64,000 nucleotides of DNA from an uncultured Colwellia sp. (GCA_913061475.1 CAJXUN010000004.1:62001-126000); one strand, 5' to 3'; shown: positions 44,027 to 53,149, counted from the first letter of the stretch. Numbers and translations are program-made. The notes: a model not told the origin generated them from the letters alone.

Positions 44027-44851
44027 ATGAAAAAGATTAACTCACTCGCGTTTATTTTAGTAGTAATGTTGGCACTATTTAGCCAAATAAGCTCAGCTAA
44101 GGCTATTAGTGATGACAACGTTAAGCAATACTTAGCGCTGTCTGGTATTGATTCGGCGCTTGATGGTATTCCCGCGCAAATGAGCGCCATGGGCCAACAA
44201 ATGCAAATAACCGTTAAAGACCCTGCGCAAGCACAGCGAGCGGTAGATTTGTTATTAAATGCTTGGCAAATTGAAGAAGTAAGGCTGATTGTTGCTGAGC
44301 ATGTCAAAGAAAATTTTTCCACAGCAGAAATGAAATCACTACTCACTTGGCTTAATAGTGATTTGGCTCGAAAAATAAAATCAGCCGAAGAAAAAGCAGC
44401 CGCAGCTAACTTTAATCAAGAATTGATGGCTTACATGGCGCAATTACAAACGACGCCACCGACGACGGCACGCGTGCAAGTGATCAGAGACTTTATTGAC
44501 ACAACACACATTGTTGATCACTCGCTTAATATTGTCATGTCAGTAGCGCAAGGTACTATGGAAGGTATCAATGTTGCAAACCCAGAGCAAGCGGTTAGTG
44601 ATGAGCAAATTCAAACGCAACTCTCTCAAATGCAAATAATGATGAGGCCGGCATTAGAGCAACAAATGGTGATGGTTTCTTATTATATTTATCAGCAATT
44701 AACTGAGCAGGAAATCGTTCAATATACCAAATTTTACCAACAACCCTTAGGTCAGAAAGAACTCGATATTATGTATGATGGTATTGGCCAAGCGTTAAAT
44801 TATTGGTCGACCAATGCTTTCGAAAATATCGCCGCAGAGTTTACTGAGTAA
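44027..44851 (+). CDS. Exported DUF2059-like protein
   Basis: 274 residues with a signal peptide ending near SSAKA. The sequence is all-helical, with two related halves: MKSLLTWLNSDLARKIKSAEEKA and QEIVQYTKFYQQPLGQKELDIMYDGI both fit the DUF2059 pattern (growth in helix, then F/W..P.G/K). The family is periplasmic and of unknown function. It is transcribed alone, with a strong hairpin right after it. Confidence 0.7.
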   Translation: MKKINSLAFILVVMLALFSQISSAKAISDDNVKQYLALSGIDSALDGIPAQMSAMGQQMQITVKDPAQAQRAVDLLLNAWQIEEVRLIVAEHVKENFSTAEMKSLLTWLNSDLARKIKSAEEKAAAANFNQELMAYMAQLQTTPPTTARVQVIRDFIDTTHIVDHSLNIVMSVAQGTMEGINVANPEQAVSDEQIQTQLSQMQIMMRPALEQQMVMVSYYIYQQLTEQEIVQYTKFYQQPLGQKELDIMYDGIGQALNYWSTNAFENIAAEFTE

Positions 44852-44859
44852 CCCCACTT

Positions 44860-44891
44860 AAGTAGGCCATATGCTATATGGCCTACTTAAA
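44860..44891 (+). terminator. Hairpin terminator after the DUF2059-like gene
   Basis: A perfect 13-bp stem (44860-44872 with 44876-44888) with a GCT loop starts 8 nt past the stop and is followed by AAAT. The T-tail is poor. Confidence 0.65.
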
Positions 44892-45237
44892 TCGTATGAT
44901 GCTTCGGAGTAACTCGGGCATTTCTTGCTGCGCCGAGCAGGGAGCCGTCTAACAGTTTACTCGATGTTTTTAATGTTAAGGCTTGTACGGTATTTAATAC
45001 TAACACTTGTACGGCAAAGGCACGTTTTTCCTCTTCGATGATCTATTCATCCCTTTTACATTGGAAAATAATACTGTTCGCGCAGCTTTATGTTTGCATT
45101 TAGCGTGTCTTTGAGTGCAAACTTATATCAACTAGAACAATGAATTAATCTATTAGCAAATAATATACAGGGAGTTGCTGGCATGGTTAGCACAAATTTA
45201 AGTTTTTTCATTAATACTACTAATAGCGGAGAATAAA
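44892..45237. other. Intergenic region with no recognised gene
   Basis: 346 nt. Near 45122-45150 a stretch (ATATCAACTAGAACAATGAATTAATC) loosely resembles one end of the family B MITE-like elements, without a matching partner. A GGAG ribosome site for the RDD gene lies at the right end. I see nothing else. Confidence 0.35.
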
Positions 45238-45684
45238 ATGTCAGATAGTGAAAACACAATGAATGATGAGCCAATTGAATACGTAGGCTTTTGGGTGAGG
45301 TTTGTCGCAAGTATTATTGATTCCGTTATCATTGCTATGCTGACATTTCCTATTTTGTATTTAATTTATGGTGCTGCGTATTTTGACTCTACTGAGTCAA
45401 TCCAAGGCGGTGCTGATTTCTTTATTAGCTATTTATTGCCGATTGTCGCGGTTATATTGTTCTGGATTTATAAGTCAGCGACGCCAGGTAAAATGGCGCT
45501 ATCAGTAAAAATTGTCGATGAAAAAACCGGTGGAAAACCAAGCGCTAAGCAATATATTATTCGTTACCTTGGCTACTATGTCTCGCTTGTTGCACTTGGC
45601 TTAGGTTTTTTCTGGGTGGCATGGGATAACAAAAAGCAGGGCTGGCATGATAAGTTCGCCGGCACTGTGGTTATTCGTTGTTAA
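45238..45684 (+). CDS. RDD family membrane protein
   Basis: 148 residues. The RDD signature is present: Arg in YVGFWVRFVASIIDS, Asp in the same helix, and DEKTGGKPSAKQYIIRYLGYY plus AWDNKKQGWHDKFAGTVVI at the C-terminal end. Three membrane helices are visible. Some RDD proteins act as Na+(Li+,K+)/H+ antiporters, but for most the role is unknown. GGAG precedes the ATG. A long hairpin separates it from the lysE-type gene. Confidence 0.85.
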   Translation: MSDSENTMNDEPIEYVGFWVRFVASIIDSVIIAMLTFPILYLIYGAAYFDSTESIQGGADFFISYLLPIVAVILFWIYKSATPGKMALSVKIVDEKTGGKPSAKQYIIRYLGYYVSLVALGLGFFWVAWDNKKQGWHDKFAGTVVIRC

Positions 45685-45735
45685 CAAGATCAAGTAACTG
45701 GATGATGCAACATTCGCTGATGAATTATTCACTAT

Positions 45736-45783
45736 TCACGACTCAATACTCAGCGCTGCTAATTCCTGAATATTGAGTCGTGA
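45736..45783. terminator. Two-way hairpin between converging genes
   Basis: An 18-bp stem (45736-45753 with 45766-45783) with one non-canonical position lies between the ends of the RDD and LysE-type genes. Confidence 0.65.
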
Positions 45784-45788
45784 TGTTA

Positions 45789-46385
45789 TTAATTTAACAA
45801 CACCGGATATAAAGATAAAACAAGTAGGCTTGCCATCACAATGTTGAATATTTTTAAGCGTTGTTTGTTGTTAAGAAAAATTTGCATTTTTTCGCCAAGC
45901 GCAACCCAGCCGCTAATACAAGGTAAGTTAACTAAACCGAAGGTTATGGCAACAAATAACACGGCACTTAAACTTTTTGACGGCGCATAAACACTAATTG
46001 CGGTTAATGCCATGGTCCAAGCTTTAGGGTTGACCCATTGAAACATCGCCGCTTGTATAAAGGTAAAAGGTTTCGATTTACCTTTAGCTGATTTTTCTGC
46101 TGCATCTGACATGGCAATTTTGCTGGCTAAATACAATAAATAAACCACGCTTAATACTTTCAATATTTGATAGCTGAGCGGCCAAGCATCAAATAATTGC
46201 ATAATGCCGATACCCACCAATGCCACCATAACCGTAAAACCAATACTCACCCCTAAGGCATGTGGAATAGTGCGCTTAAAGCCAAAATTAGCGCCAGAAT
46301 TCATCAACATAATGTTGTTCGGGCCCGGTGTTATAGAAGATACCAGTGCGAAAATGGCTAATGCCGTTAATATTTCAATGCTCAT
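45789..46385 (-). CDS. LysE/RhtB family amino-acid exporter
   Basis: 198 residues with about six membrane helices. The family start is clear: SIEILTALAIFALVSSITPGPNNIMLMNSGANFGFKRTIPHALG. WVNPKAWTMALTA in the middle is also typical. It should export an amino acid or related compound. An Lrp-type regulator starts 105 nt away on the opposite strand, so that protein probably controls it. The substrate is unknown. Confidence 0.9.
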   Translation of the reverse strand: MSIEILTALAIFALVSSITPGPNNIMLMNSGANFGFKRTIPHALGVSIGFTVMVALVGIGIMQLFDAWPLSYQILKVLSVVYLLYLASKIAMSDAAEKSAKGKSKPFTFIQAAMFQWVNPKAWTMALTAISVYAPSKSLSAVLFVAITFGLVNLPCISGWVALGEKMQIFLNNKQRLKIFNIVMASLLVLSLYPVLLN

Positions 46386-46490
46386 TGCAGCTTCCGTTAT
46401 TACAATTTTAAAAAGTTAAAGCAATTATAAATTGATTTGTTGCGAATTATTGTGCAAGTTATCAGGTAATATGCTTTAGATGAACAATAA

Positions 46491-46943
46491 ATGATTAAAT
46501 TAGATAAATATAATAGTGAAATATTGCGTGAACTAAAAATAAATGGTCGCATGGCTAATTCTGAGCTTGCTGAAAAAATAGCGTTGTCTCCATCAGCCTG
46601 CTTACGCCGTGTGCAGGAATTGGAAAACAGTGGTTTAATTAAAGGTTACCGCGCGATTTTAGACAGCGAATTACTGGGAAATAGCTTTATTGCTTACGTT
46701 AATATTGGCTTAGCAGAACATTCTACTGATTCGCAACAAGCGTTTGAACAGGCTATTAACCTTGCTGAAGAAGTAAAAGAATGCCATAACATTACCGGTG
46801 CGTTTGAATATTTATTGCGTATTGAAACTTGCGATATCAAAGCGTTTAAAGCATTTCACGCTAATGTATTGGGTGCTATAGCGCAAGTTCGTATGATTAC
46901 CACCCATGTGGTGATGGATTCACCTAAAGACGAAAGAATGTAA
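46491..46943 (+). CDS. Lrp/AsnC family transcriptional regulator
   Basis: 150 residues. The N-terminal helix-turn-helix (LDKYNSEILRELKINGRMANSELAEKIALSPSACLRRVQELE) is followed by the RAM effector domain (FEQAINLAEEVKECHNITGAFEYLLRI). It should bind DNA as an oligomer and respond to an amino acid. It is divergent from a LysE-type exporter, the classic arrangement in which the regulator senses the exported compound. The ligand is not evident. Confidence 0.9.
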   Translation: MIKLDKYNSEILRELKINGRMANSELAEKIALSPSACLRRVQELENSGLIKGYRAILDSELLGNSFIAYVNIGLAEHSTDSQQAFEQAINLAEEVKECHNITGAFEYLLRIETCDIKAFKAFHANVLGAIAQVRMITTHVVMDSPKDERM

Positions 46944-46965
46944 CTAAGCTTGTCTAACCGCTTTT

Positions 46966-47230
46966 ATACCAATTGAATTAATGAATTCACCACTTAGCGA
47001 AAATTAAAAGGCTTAGAGGCAAGGCATTGATTGAAGAGAATGGTTACTCCCTTATCAAAATCAATAACGCCGGATATAAGCCTTTTAAATTCGCCCTTTG
47101 GGAACTCATTAGCAAACTGATAACGTCGAAAAATGAATAAAATATAGAATAACTATAGTTAAGTCATTTTACTTGTTTTAAGTTCGCCACTGCAGCTCTA
47201 AGTCGTTGTATTGATTATTTCAATTGGTAT
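46966..47230. mobile_element. MITE-like element, family B long form (ATACCAATTGAA ends)
   Basis: 265 bp with ends ATACCAATTGAATTAATG and the complement ATACCAATTGAAATAATC (16 of 18 match). There is no ORF. It shares the interior motif AATGGTTACTCCCTTATCAA (47039-47058) with the family A element at 7928 and CAAGGC...GATTGA with the short copy at 24770. It lies between the Lrp-type gene and the SDR gene. Confidence 0.72.
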
Positions 47231-47300
47231 TATTCGTTCTCAAGGTTAAGGTAATCAAGTAAGCTACTGTTTATCTGTTCTTAATTTGCATTATTATTTT

Positions 47301-48128
47301 ATGCCAACTCAATCTATTTTAATTACCGGCTGTTCATCAGGTATTGGTTTACATGCCGCGCTGACATTGTCGGCACGCGGTTATCAGGTGTTTGCTACAG
47401 CGCGCAAGCCACAAGATGTTGCAGCACTGCAAGACAAAGGACTCAGCGCTTATTTGCTTGACTTAACGAGTACTGAAAGTATTACGCAAACACTGGCTAA
47501 AGTGCTTGAGCAAACCGGCGGGCAGTTAGATTTTTTGTTTAATAATGGCGCTTATGGTCAACCTGGAGCGTTGGAAGATTTACCCACCCACGCACTTAAA
47601 GCACAATTTGAAAGTAATGTTTTTGGTTGGCACGAACTGACCAAGCAAGTGATTCCTGTGATGAGGCAACAAGGGCATGGCCGAATTATTCAGTGTAGTT
47701 CAGTCTTGGGCTTTGTTTCAATGGCATATCGTGGTGCTTATAATGCCTCTAAATACGCTATTGAAGGGCTGACAGACACGCTAAGGTTAGAATTAAAAAG
47801 CGCAAATATTGCGGTGATATTATTACAGCCTGGGCCGATAAATACCCAATTTCGTGCTAATGCGTTAACGGCATTTCAAGACAATATTGCTATCGATACC
47901 AGTGTTCATAAAGCGCAATATCATCAACAAATAGAACGTTTAACCAGTGAAAAATCTAATGCGCCGTTCACCTTAGAGCCGATTGATGTTACGCAAGCGC
48001 TCATTCATGCCTTAGAAAGTAAACGGCCTAAATTACGTTACCGAATAACCACACCAACTAAGCTCTTTGCCGTATTTAAACGCATACTTCCTGCACGTTG
48101 GTTAGATTACTTATTGGCGAAAGGTTAG
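47301..48128 (+). CDS. Short-chain dehydrogenase/reductase
   Basis: 275 residues from ATG at 47301; a TTG at 47286 is in frame but less likely. The Rossmann motif TGCSSGIG (residues 9-16) and the catalytic YNASK (with Ser upstream in IQCSSVLG) are intact, so it is an NAD(P)-dependent oxidoreductase. The C-terminal basic, hydrophobic region (LFAVFKRILPARWLDYLLAKG) resembles SDRs acting on lipophilic substrates. The substrate is unknown and there is no operon partner. Confidence 0.88.
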   Translation: MPTQSILITGCSSGIGLHAALTLSARGYQVFATARKPQDVAALQDKGLSAYLLDLTSTESITQTLAKVLEQTGGQLDFLFNNGAYGQPGALEDLPTHALKAQFESNVFGWHELTKQVIPVMRQQGHGRIIQCSSVLGFVSMAYRGAYNASKYAIEGLTDTLRLELKSANIAVILLQPGPINTQFRANALTAFQDNIAIDTSVHKAQYHQQIERLTSEKSNAPFTLEPIDVTQALIHALESKRPKLRYRITTPTKLFAVFKRILPARWLDYLLAKG

Positions 48129-48265
48129 TTAACAATAGTGGGGGACTAAGAGCAGAGTTTGTAACAAAATATTCGTTCGAATTACTTTATAAACGCCCTC
48201 TTTAATCCATACCACCAAAACGCGTATCATGCAGTGGTATGGATATAAGCTAATTATTGGTCGAA

Positions 48266-48279
48266 TAGAGCGGGCTCTA
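48266..48279. promoter_or_regulatory. Palindrome upstream of the second MATE gene
   Basis: TAGAGCGGGCTCTA is a perfect 6-bp inverted repeat around GG, 118 nt before the start codon at 48398. It is a possible operator; no regulator can be named. Confidence 0.3.
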
Positions 48280-48397
48280 ATTATGCTTTTTGCAATTATT
48301 ATTCATCTAACACATGAAATGTTACATTCTAAAATGAATGAATTGTTTAGTTTCTCGTATCTTGTTAAAGACATTAATAACAAGAAATTGCAGTTCA

Positions 48398-49798
48398 ATG
48401 GATCCACAGCTTAAAAACTGGTTTACCCAAGCAAAAGTCTCTAAAGTGATTTGGCAATCTACGTTGCCCATGTTTGGCGCAATTTTAGCCTTGCTTGCCT
48501 ATGACCTTTTGGAGTCTAGTTTACTGGCAATGAACGGTGAACAAGCGTTAACTGCGCTTGGTTTTACCTTGCCTATTACTACTGCAATTACTGCTATTGC
48601 CATCGGCATGAGTATAATTACTAATAACAACGTGGTTAAGGTTGCCTGTTTACATAACGGCGAATTAGCGAAATCTGTCGTAATGTCATTATTGCAAGCT
48701 AGCTGTTTCATTATACTTTTTTCTATTGTTTTTTATTCTCTTAATGAACAATTACTCACTTTACTCGGCAATCGCTCTTGGTCCTCAGGTCATATTGGTG
48801 ATCCTGAAATTAAGATTGTTGTTAGCCAAGTTAATTATCTTGAAGCACGTTATCTTGGCTGGGTTTTTCTGGCAATTATTTGGCAAATCAATGCTATTTT
48901 TCGAGCATTAGGTAATTCTAAGCTTGCTAGCCGCCTTATGATGTCGTGGCTGTTGGTTAAAAGTATGGTCGCAATTTTGTTGGTAACCCCAGAAAGTATT
49001 TTTCATTTATCAGGCTTGGCTGGACTTGCTTTTGGGCATAGTAGCGTCGATTTTTTGTTTGCCGTTATCTCGATATGGCTTTTACATAAAAATCTTGATT
49101 TGGCATGGCCATCTTTTTCCGAATTACGTCGCGAGATATTATCGGTGAAGCTAAACAGTATTGTTATTGTACTGCAACAGCTTGTTACGCCGCTAAGTAT
49201 TGCTTTATTAACCATTATTGCCGCTAAAATCAGTTATTCGTACGTTGCAGCTTTTGCTTTTATTTTTCGTATGGAAGCTATTTTATTGTTATTACCTATG
49301 ATGCTAACAACAACGATGCCATGTATTGTTGGCACAAATTATTGGTTGGGGCACTTTAAGAGAGTGAAGCAAGCCTATGTTATTGCTTTTAAGTCAATTG
49401 TACTTGTTCAGTTATTGTTAGCCATTTTACTTTTGATTAATAACAATATGATTTCCTATTTTATTTGCCCGGAAGGTGAGGTAGCTGAACTGCTTAGCCT
49501 CTATTTAACTTGGGTACCATTGGGTTATATTGGTGCGGGCTTTGCTATCGTTTATCAGTCATGCCTCAATGCAGAGGGTAAATCGTTACAAGCTTGTTCA
49601 GTGGGTATTATGCATCGATTAGTTTTGTTATTACCGTTTGCAATTCTCGGTGGCATTGTTGCTACCGATTCAAGTTTGTTTCAAGCGCTAATGCTAGGTC
49701 ATCTTTGTGCAGCAATATACGTTATTTGCCTCTTTAGAATAAGACGTGTAAATAGCCAACACAAAACTATTTCGACACCCGTTTTGCTTAATAAATAA
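48398..49798 (+). CDS. MATE-like multidrug/metabolite transporter, divergent
   Basis: 466 residues from ATG at 48398. An extension to 48338 is open but lacks membrane-protein character. About 12 helices are visible with the MATE two-half layout (IWQSTLPMFGAILALLAYDLLESSLLA; IVLQQLVTPLSIALLTIIAAK). The match to MATE landmarks is weaker than for the protein at 36497. It may carry an ion or metabolite. It is a single gene, followed by the cloverleaf-like region at 49809. Confidence 0.75.
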   Translation: MDPQLKNWFTQAKVSKVIWQSTLPMFGAILALLAYDLLESSLLAMNGEQALTALGFTLPITTAITAIAIGMSIITNNNVVKVACLHNGELAKSVVMSLLQASCFIILFSIVFYSLNEQLLTLLGNRSWSSGHIGDPEIKIVVSQVNYLEARYLGWVFLAIIWQINAIFRALGNSKLASRLMMSWLLVKSMVAILLVTPESIFHLSGLAGLAFGHSSVDFLFAVISIWLLHKNLDLAWPSFSELRREILSVKLNSIVIVLQQLVTPLSIALLTIIAAKISYSYVAAFAFIFRMEAILLLLPMMLTTTMPCIVGTNYWLGHFKRVKQAYVIAFKSIVLVQLLLAILLLINNNMISYFICPEGEVAELLSLYLTWVPLGYIGAGFAIVYQSCLNAEGKSLQACSVGIMHRLVLLLPFAILGGIVATDSSLFQALMLGHLCAAIYVICLFRIRRVNSQHKTISTPVLLNK

Positions 49799-49808
49799 TC
49801 AGGTGATG

Positions 49809-49900
49809 TAGGGGGGCAAGTGTAAAGATTTTTAGCATGGTGTTACATTGCTAAAACAATTGCTCAAAGTTGTGCTGTCTAGCGATGCAGCTGCCCCCTA
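49809..49900 (+). ncRNA. Cloverleaf-like structured region
   Basis: TAGGGGGGCA and TGCCCCCTA close a multibranch fold (one bulged G). Inside lie TTTTAGCA/TGCTAAAA with an 11-nt loop, ACAATT/AGTTGT-type pairing (6 bp with one G-U), and GCTG/CAGC. There is no T-arm consensus, so it is not a tRNA. It begins 11 nt after the MATE stop and may be a 3' structure, a small RNA or a small inverted-end element. Confidence 0.35.
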
Positions 49901-49992
49901 TTCAGATTGTTTTTACTAATAGGTGATAGTGTATTAACCATGTAATATTAATATGTTAGAGTGATTTTATTCATTATAAAGGAAATATTGCT

Positions 49993-50166
49993 ATGAAAGA
50001 GTCAATAGACGAACTAAAAGGAGAATTTAAAGCAAAGTTAGATTATTGGCACAATATAAAAAGTCGAAAAGCTAAAGTTTTTTTATTCATTATATTTTTA
50101 GCGTTAATTGGCTTGAAAGTCTTTACAACCGTATTGACCTTTGATTGGCTGAAAAGCTTATTTTGA
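49993..50166 (+). CDS. Small single-span membrane protein, 57 residues
   Basis: AAAGGAAATATT precedes the ATG at 9-nt spacing. The N-terminal half is charged and amphipathic (ESIDELKGEFKAKLDYWHNIKSR), followed by one membrane helix (VFLFIIFLALIGLKVFT) and a short tail. The N-terminus is probably cytoplasmic by the positive-inside rule. No family is recognised. The codon pattern and ribosome site support a real gene. Confidence 0.6.
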   Translation: MKESIDELKGEFKAKLDYWHNIKSRKAKVFLFIIFLALIGLKVFTTVLTFDWLKSLF

Positions 50167-50293
50167 TTTTCACTTACCTGCATTGATTGTTAAAAAACAA
50201 CCCAATAGCGTTGGCTTTTAAGTTGTTTTCACATATTCTAAAATACTATTTTAGCCCCTAACTTTAGTGGCTTTATGTTTTATCGAGGTACGG

Positions 50294-50560
50294 ATGCTTT
50301 TTAAAATACTCTTTCTTTTTGCTGCGCTGAAATTACATGATATTAAAGTTGAGCCGCTGTCTCCAACTTTACTGTATTGTCTGCCAATTTTATTGATCAG
50401 CCTTATTTCAGGTATACCGTTATTATCATTATTTATTAGCGCGATAATTATGTTATGTGTTGCTTATGTCTATTTTGGTCTCTTGACGAAATTTAATAAT
50501 GGCGTTGAATACTATGCTGTTATGGGAATAGGCGGCGCAATTTTACTGCTGTTTGTTTAA
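50294..50560 (+). CDS. Small membrane protein, unknown
   Basis: 88 residues from ATG at 50294, where GAGGTA lies 6 nt upstream; an extension to 50267 lacks a site. Three hydrophobic segments are visible (LLYCLPILLISLISGIPLL, LFISAIIMLCVAYVYFGLL, YAVMGIGGAILLLFV). No family is recognised. It may be cotranscribed with the 57-residue gene 127 nt before it. Confidence 0.55.
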   Translation: MLFKILFLFAALKLHDIKVEPLSPTLLYCLPILLISLISGIPLLSLFISAIIMLCVAYVYFGLLTKFNNGVEYYAVMGIGGAILLLFV

Positions 50561-50660
50561 GGCATTATTGAACACTGAAATTAATGTCGAATTGTTAACA
50601 CAGTTGGCATAGTTGAAGTGTTGGTATTTAAGCTTATAGCAATTATTGTAAATTCACCTT

Positions 50661-51713
50661 TTATCTTCCTTGTGCCATATTCTGTAATAACTGCAATCGT
50701 TGTTGCTCTTGCTCAGATGGTTGATAAGGCAATGCACTTAAACTTGAAGTTTCGAAGTCTTTTATTTCATATTGACTAATTGCGCTATCACCATACTTTG
50801 TTGGCTTGCCTGGTGCCGGTGACATGAGTTCGATTGAAAAGGTCGATAAATAAAACGGCGATTGTTTGCCTTGCAATACACTTTGATGAGCTTTCAGCTC
50901 GATACTGCTACTTCCCTTGCTTAATTTATCTTTACTCACTAAGTGAGCAATAGGTTGGTGGTTCACATCAAATAAATTGGCGCGTATACGATATAGGCCT
51001 TTTTCTCGAGTCGTTAGGTTTGCGGTTATCACCATATCAGCTGCTTGATTAAATGCTGGGTCAAAGCTTTCGAGCGTGGCGACAGAGTCAACGTATTGTA
51101 GCGCTAAAGCCATGGTAATATTTTTACCATTAACTTTTGCTTTTACTACCGCTTGAAGTTGAGCTGGGAAGTCTCGTGCACCGTCAAACTCGGTAGTCCA
51201 TAGGTTTTCATTTTGTTCAAATTTACGCGTTAACAATGATTTTCCGTTAGCAATATCGACGAGTTGTAGCTCAGCATTAACAATATTTTCACCTGATAGC
51301 GTGGCAAAAACAGCTTCAGGATAAACATAACGATACTTTGATAATTCTGCTGTTACTGTTGTGCCTACGTCGTCAATCGGAATTGATTGTGGGTTGAAAT
51401 GATTTGGCTTTAAGCGATCAAAGTCTTTATCGGTCAAGGGTTGAGAGTAAGTTGGAAAGCTTAACTCTGCGGCATATGCTTTAGCAACCAAGGCCGCGGA
51501 ATCATTAGAGGTTATTTTTTCTGATATATCTTCACTCTCTGAACTACTTTTCACTGACTTTGATACGGTGTGTGTAACATTTTTAGTTGCGGTAACTTCA
51601 GTTAATTGACCAACCGCGCTTTGCTTTTCGGGTATTGATGGCAAAAAAAGCCAAACAACAATAACGACGACGGTCATTGCCAGTATTCGCTTTATATACG
51701 GTTTAATTTTCAT
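50661..51713 (-). CDS. Anchored periplasmic protein downstream of the hydrolase gene, unknown
   Basis: 350 residues. One N-terminal membrane helix (ILAMTVVVIVVWLFLPSI) is followed by a Ser/Thr-rich spacer (about 30-75) and a mostly beta-strand body (about 110-330), then a Gln-rich C-terminal helix. Layout and length resemble a lipase-specific foldase (LifO), but I cannot find the foldase motif RxxFDYxLSA, and the body looks like immunoglobulin-like beta domains. It lies 106 nt downstream of an exported alpha/beta hydrolase on the same strand, so a helper or partner role is plausible. This is inference. Confidence 0.6.
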   Translation of the reverse strand: MKIKPYIKRILAMTVVVIVVWLFLPSIPEKQSAVGQLTEVTATKNVTHTVSKSVKSSSESEDISEKITSNDSAALVAKAYAAELSFPTYSQPLTDKDFDRLKPNHFNPQSIPIDDVGTTVTAELSKYRYVYPEAVFATLSGENIVNAELQLVDIANGKSLLTRKFEQNENLWTTEFDGARDFPAQLQAVVKAKVNGKNITMALALQYVDSVATLESFDPAFNQAADMVITANLTTREKGLYRIRANLFDVNHQPIAHLVSKDKLSKGSSSIELKAHQSVLQGKQSPFYLSTFSIELMSPAPGKPTKYGDSAISQYEIKDFETSSLSALPYQPSEQEQQRLQLLQNMAQGR

Positions 51714-51819
51714 TAAGTTTTTTGCCTTTACGTGCTATTAATTGAAATGGCTTATCTTGCGAGCTAATTACTGCAAGATAAGCAGATTTTTCTTTTGAAA
51801 TGGTTTTTCTACAATTTTC

Positions 51820-52872
51820 TTAGTTAGGCATGGCGTCATAAATTAGCGTTGACATGCTGTCGGACGCTGAATTTTCTACATAAAGATAATTGCTCTTCCA
51901 AAGCCACCAGCCAGACGTTTTGGTGTAAGTATCAAAATGAATACTATCACCAGATAACATGGTTTGTTGGTTGCTTGATGCTGTTACTTTGCCTTCTTGT
52001 CTAGATTCTAATAGTGAGCCGTGGCTATAGTCTTCGCCCATTAACATCGGGTAATGATATGGCATGAAGCCAGAAACAGCATTACTTTGATTGCTAATTT
52101 TACCGTTGAACGCTATTTGGCTACTACAGCTGCCGAAACGCCCTTGACGGTTACCACCACATGATGAATGACTACCAACAACACCGTCATCATTACCTTG
52201 AATAAATGGGCTAGTAACACCTAAGTATTCACTGGCATCACCAACAAAACGCAAACGTGGAATACGTGCATCGGGTAGTGGAGCAAGCTGTCGGGCGTTA
52301 TTTACTTTTAAGTCATGTAGCACACCCATTTCATCGCTCAAATCACCCCCAAGCCAAGCTTCTAAAGCTGCTTCGATAATAAAGGTCCAAGATTCAGTGC
52401 CTTGAGCAACACTCACCGCTAAATCGGCAAGTTCACTTCCGCCACCAGCCCCGGCAATATCGAATGTGGCTACGATATTTAACGGTGTTAATCCGGCATT
52501 TTCTAACCAATTTTCTTGATTGTCGATAATATAGCGAGCAATTAAGTCACCTGTAGAGTGGGTGACAAATATACAGCCAGGCTCACAAAAATTACTTTCT
52601 GAGAATGCTTTTAATTTTGGCCAAAGGTAATCTGTTGCTATTTTACCTTCTACTCGTTCATACGATGGCCAGTCAATACGAGCATCGCTTAGGTTGTTCC
52701 AATAGCCTTGCCAGTACGCTTCACCCGCTTGCGTGACATCACCATCGGATATGAGTTGCTGTGGCTGAAGGCCATGAATAAGGACGATTTTGTGTTCTTT
52801 GCTGTATGCGAATGTTGAGCACAGCGTTAGGCAAAGCGCTGCGACAGCAGCAACATTTTTGATTGTATTCAT
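51820..52872 (-). CDS. Exported alpha/beta hydrolase, lipase-like
   Basis: 350 residues from ATG at 52872 (GGGGAAA 6 nt upstream). A signal peptide ends near AYSKE. IVLIHGLQPQ gives the oxyanion region; the nucleophile is Ser106 in VTHSTGD. Candidate Asp is in GNDDGVVG and candidate His in DYSHGSL, so a triad can be traced. Two Cys pairs (FCEPGC; SCGG...SCSS) suggest disulfides. The family resembles secreted lipases and esterases. It is divergent from the gene at 53150 and followed by an anchored partner. The substrate, lipid or polyester, is not clear. Confidence 0.75.
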   Translation of the reverse strand: MNTIKNVAAVAALCLTLCSTFAYSKEHKIVLIHGLQPQQLISDGDVTQAGEAYWQGYWNNLSDARIDWPSYERVEGKIATDYLWPKLKAFSESNFCEPGCIFVTHSTGDLIARYIIDNQENWLENAGLTPLNIVATFDIAGAGGGSELADLAVSVAQGTESWTFIIEAALEAWLGGDLSDEMGVLHDLKVNNARQLAPLPDARIPRLRFVGDASEYLGVTSPFIQGNDDGVVGSHSSCGGNRQGRFGSCSSQIAFNGKISNQSNAVSGFMPYHYPMLMGEDYSHGSLLESRQEGKVTASSNQQTMLSGDSIHFDTYTKTSGWWLWKSNYLYVENSASDSMSTLIYDAMPN

Positions 52873-53149
52873 ATATTTCCCCAATTTACTTTTATAATTA
52901 TTTTTTACTACGTCGTATTTTTATTATGATTATTTTACTGATCGGACGTTCGACCAGTTCAATTGATAATAGATCAGTGCTTCGCTATTATCTACCCCGT
53001 ATTATTTATAATAGAAATAATGAAAATCACCGAAATCTATGGTTTAGCTCGATGTGATATCGATAAGAACTTTGCCAAAGTAAAAGTAAAGCGCAAAACG
53101 GCGGTCTTGATATGATGAAGAACTTTCTCATTACTTGGAGTAATAATAT

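Noticed and set aside
45122-45150. Third copy of the family B MITE-like element
   Set aside because: Only a loose half-end match; no opposite end and no shared interior.
49809-49900. tRNA gene
   Set aside because: The fold has four arms, but the TTC loop consensus, anticodon arm size and 7-bp acceptor stem are absent.
50661-51713. Lipase-specific foldase (LifO)
   Set aside because: Position and anchor fit, but the motif RxxFDYxLSA is missing and the body appears beta-rich.
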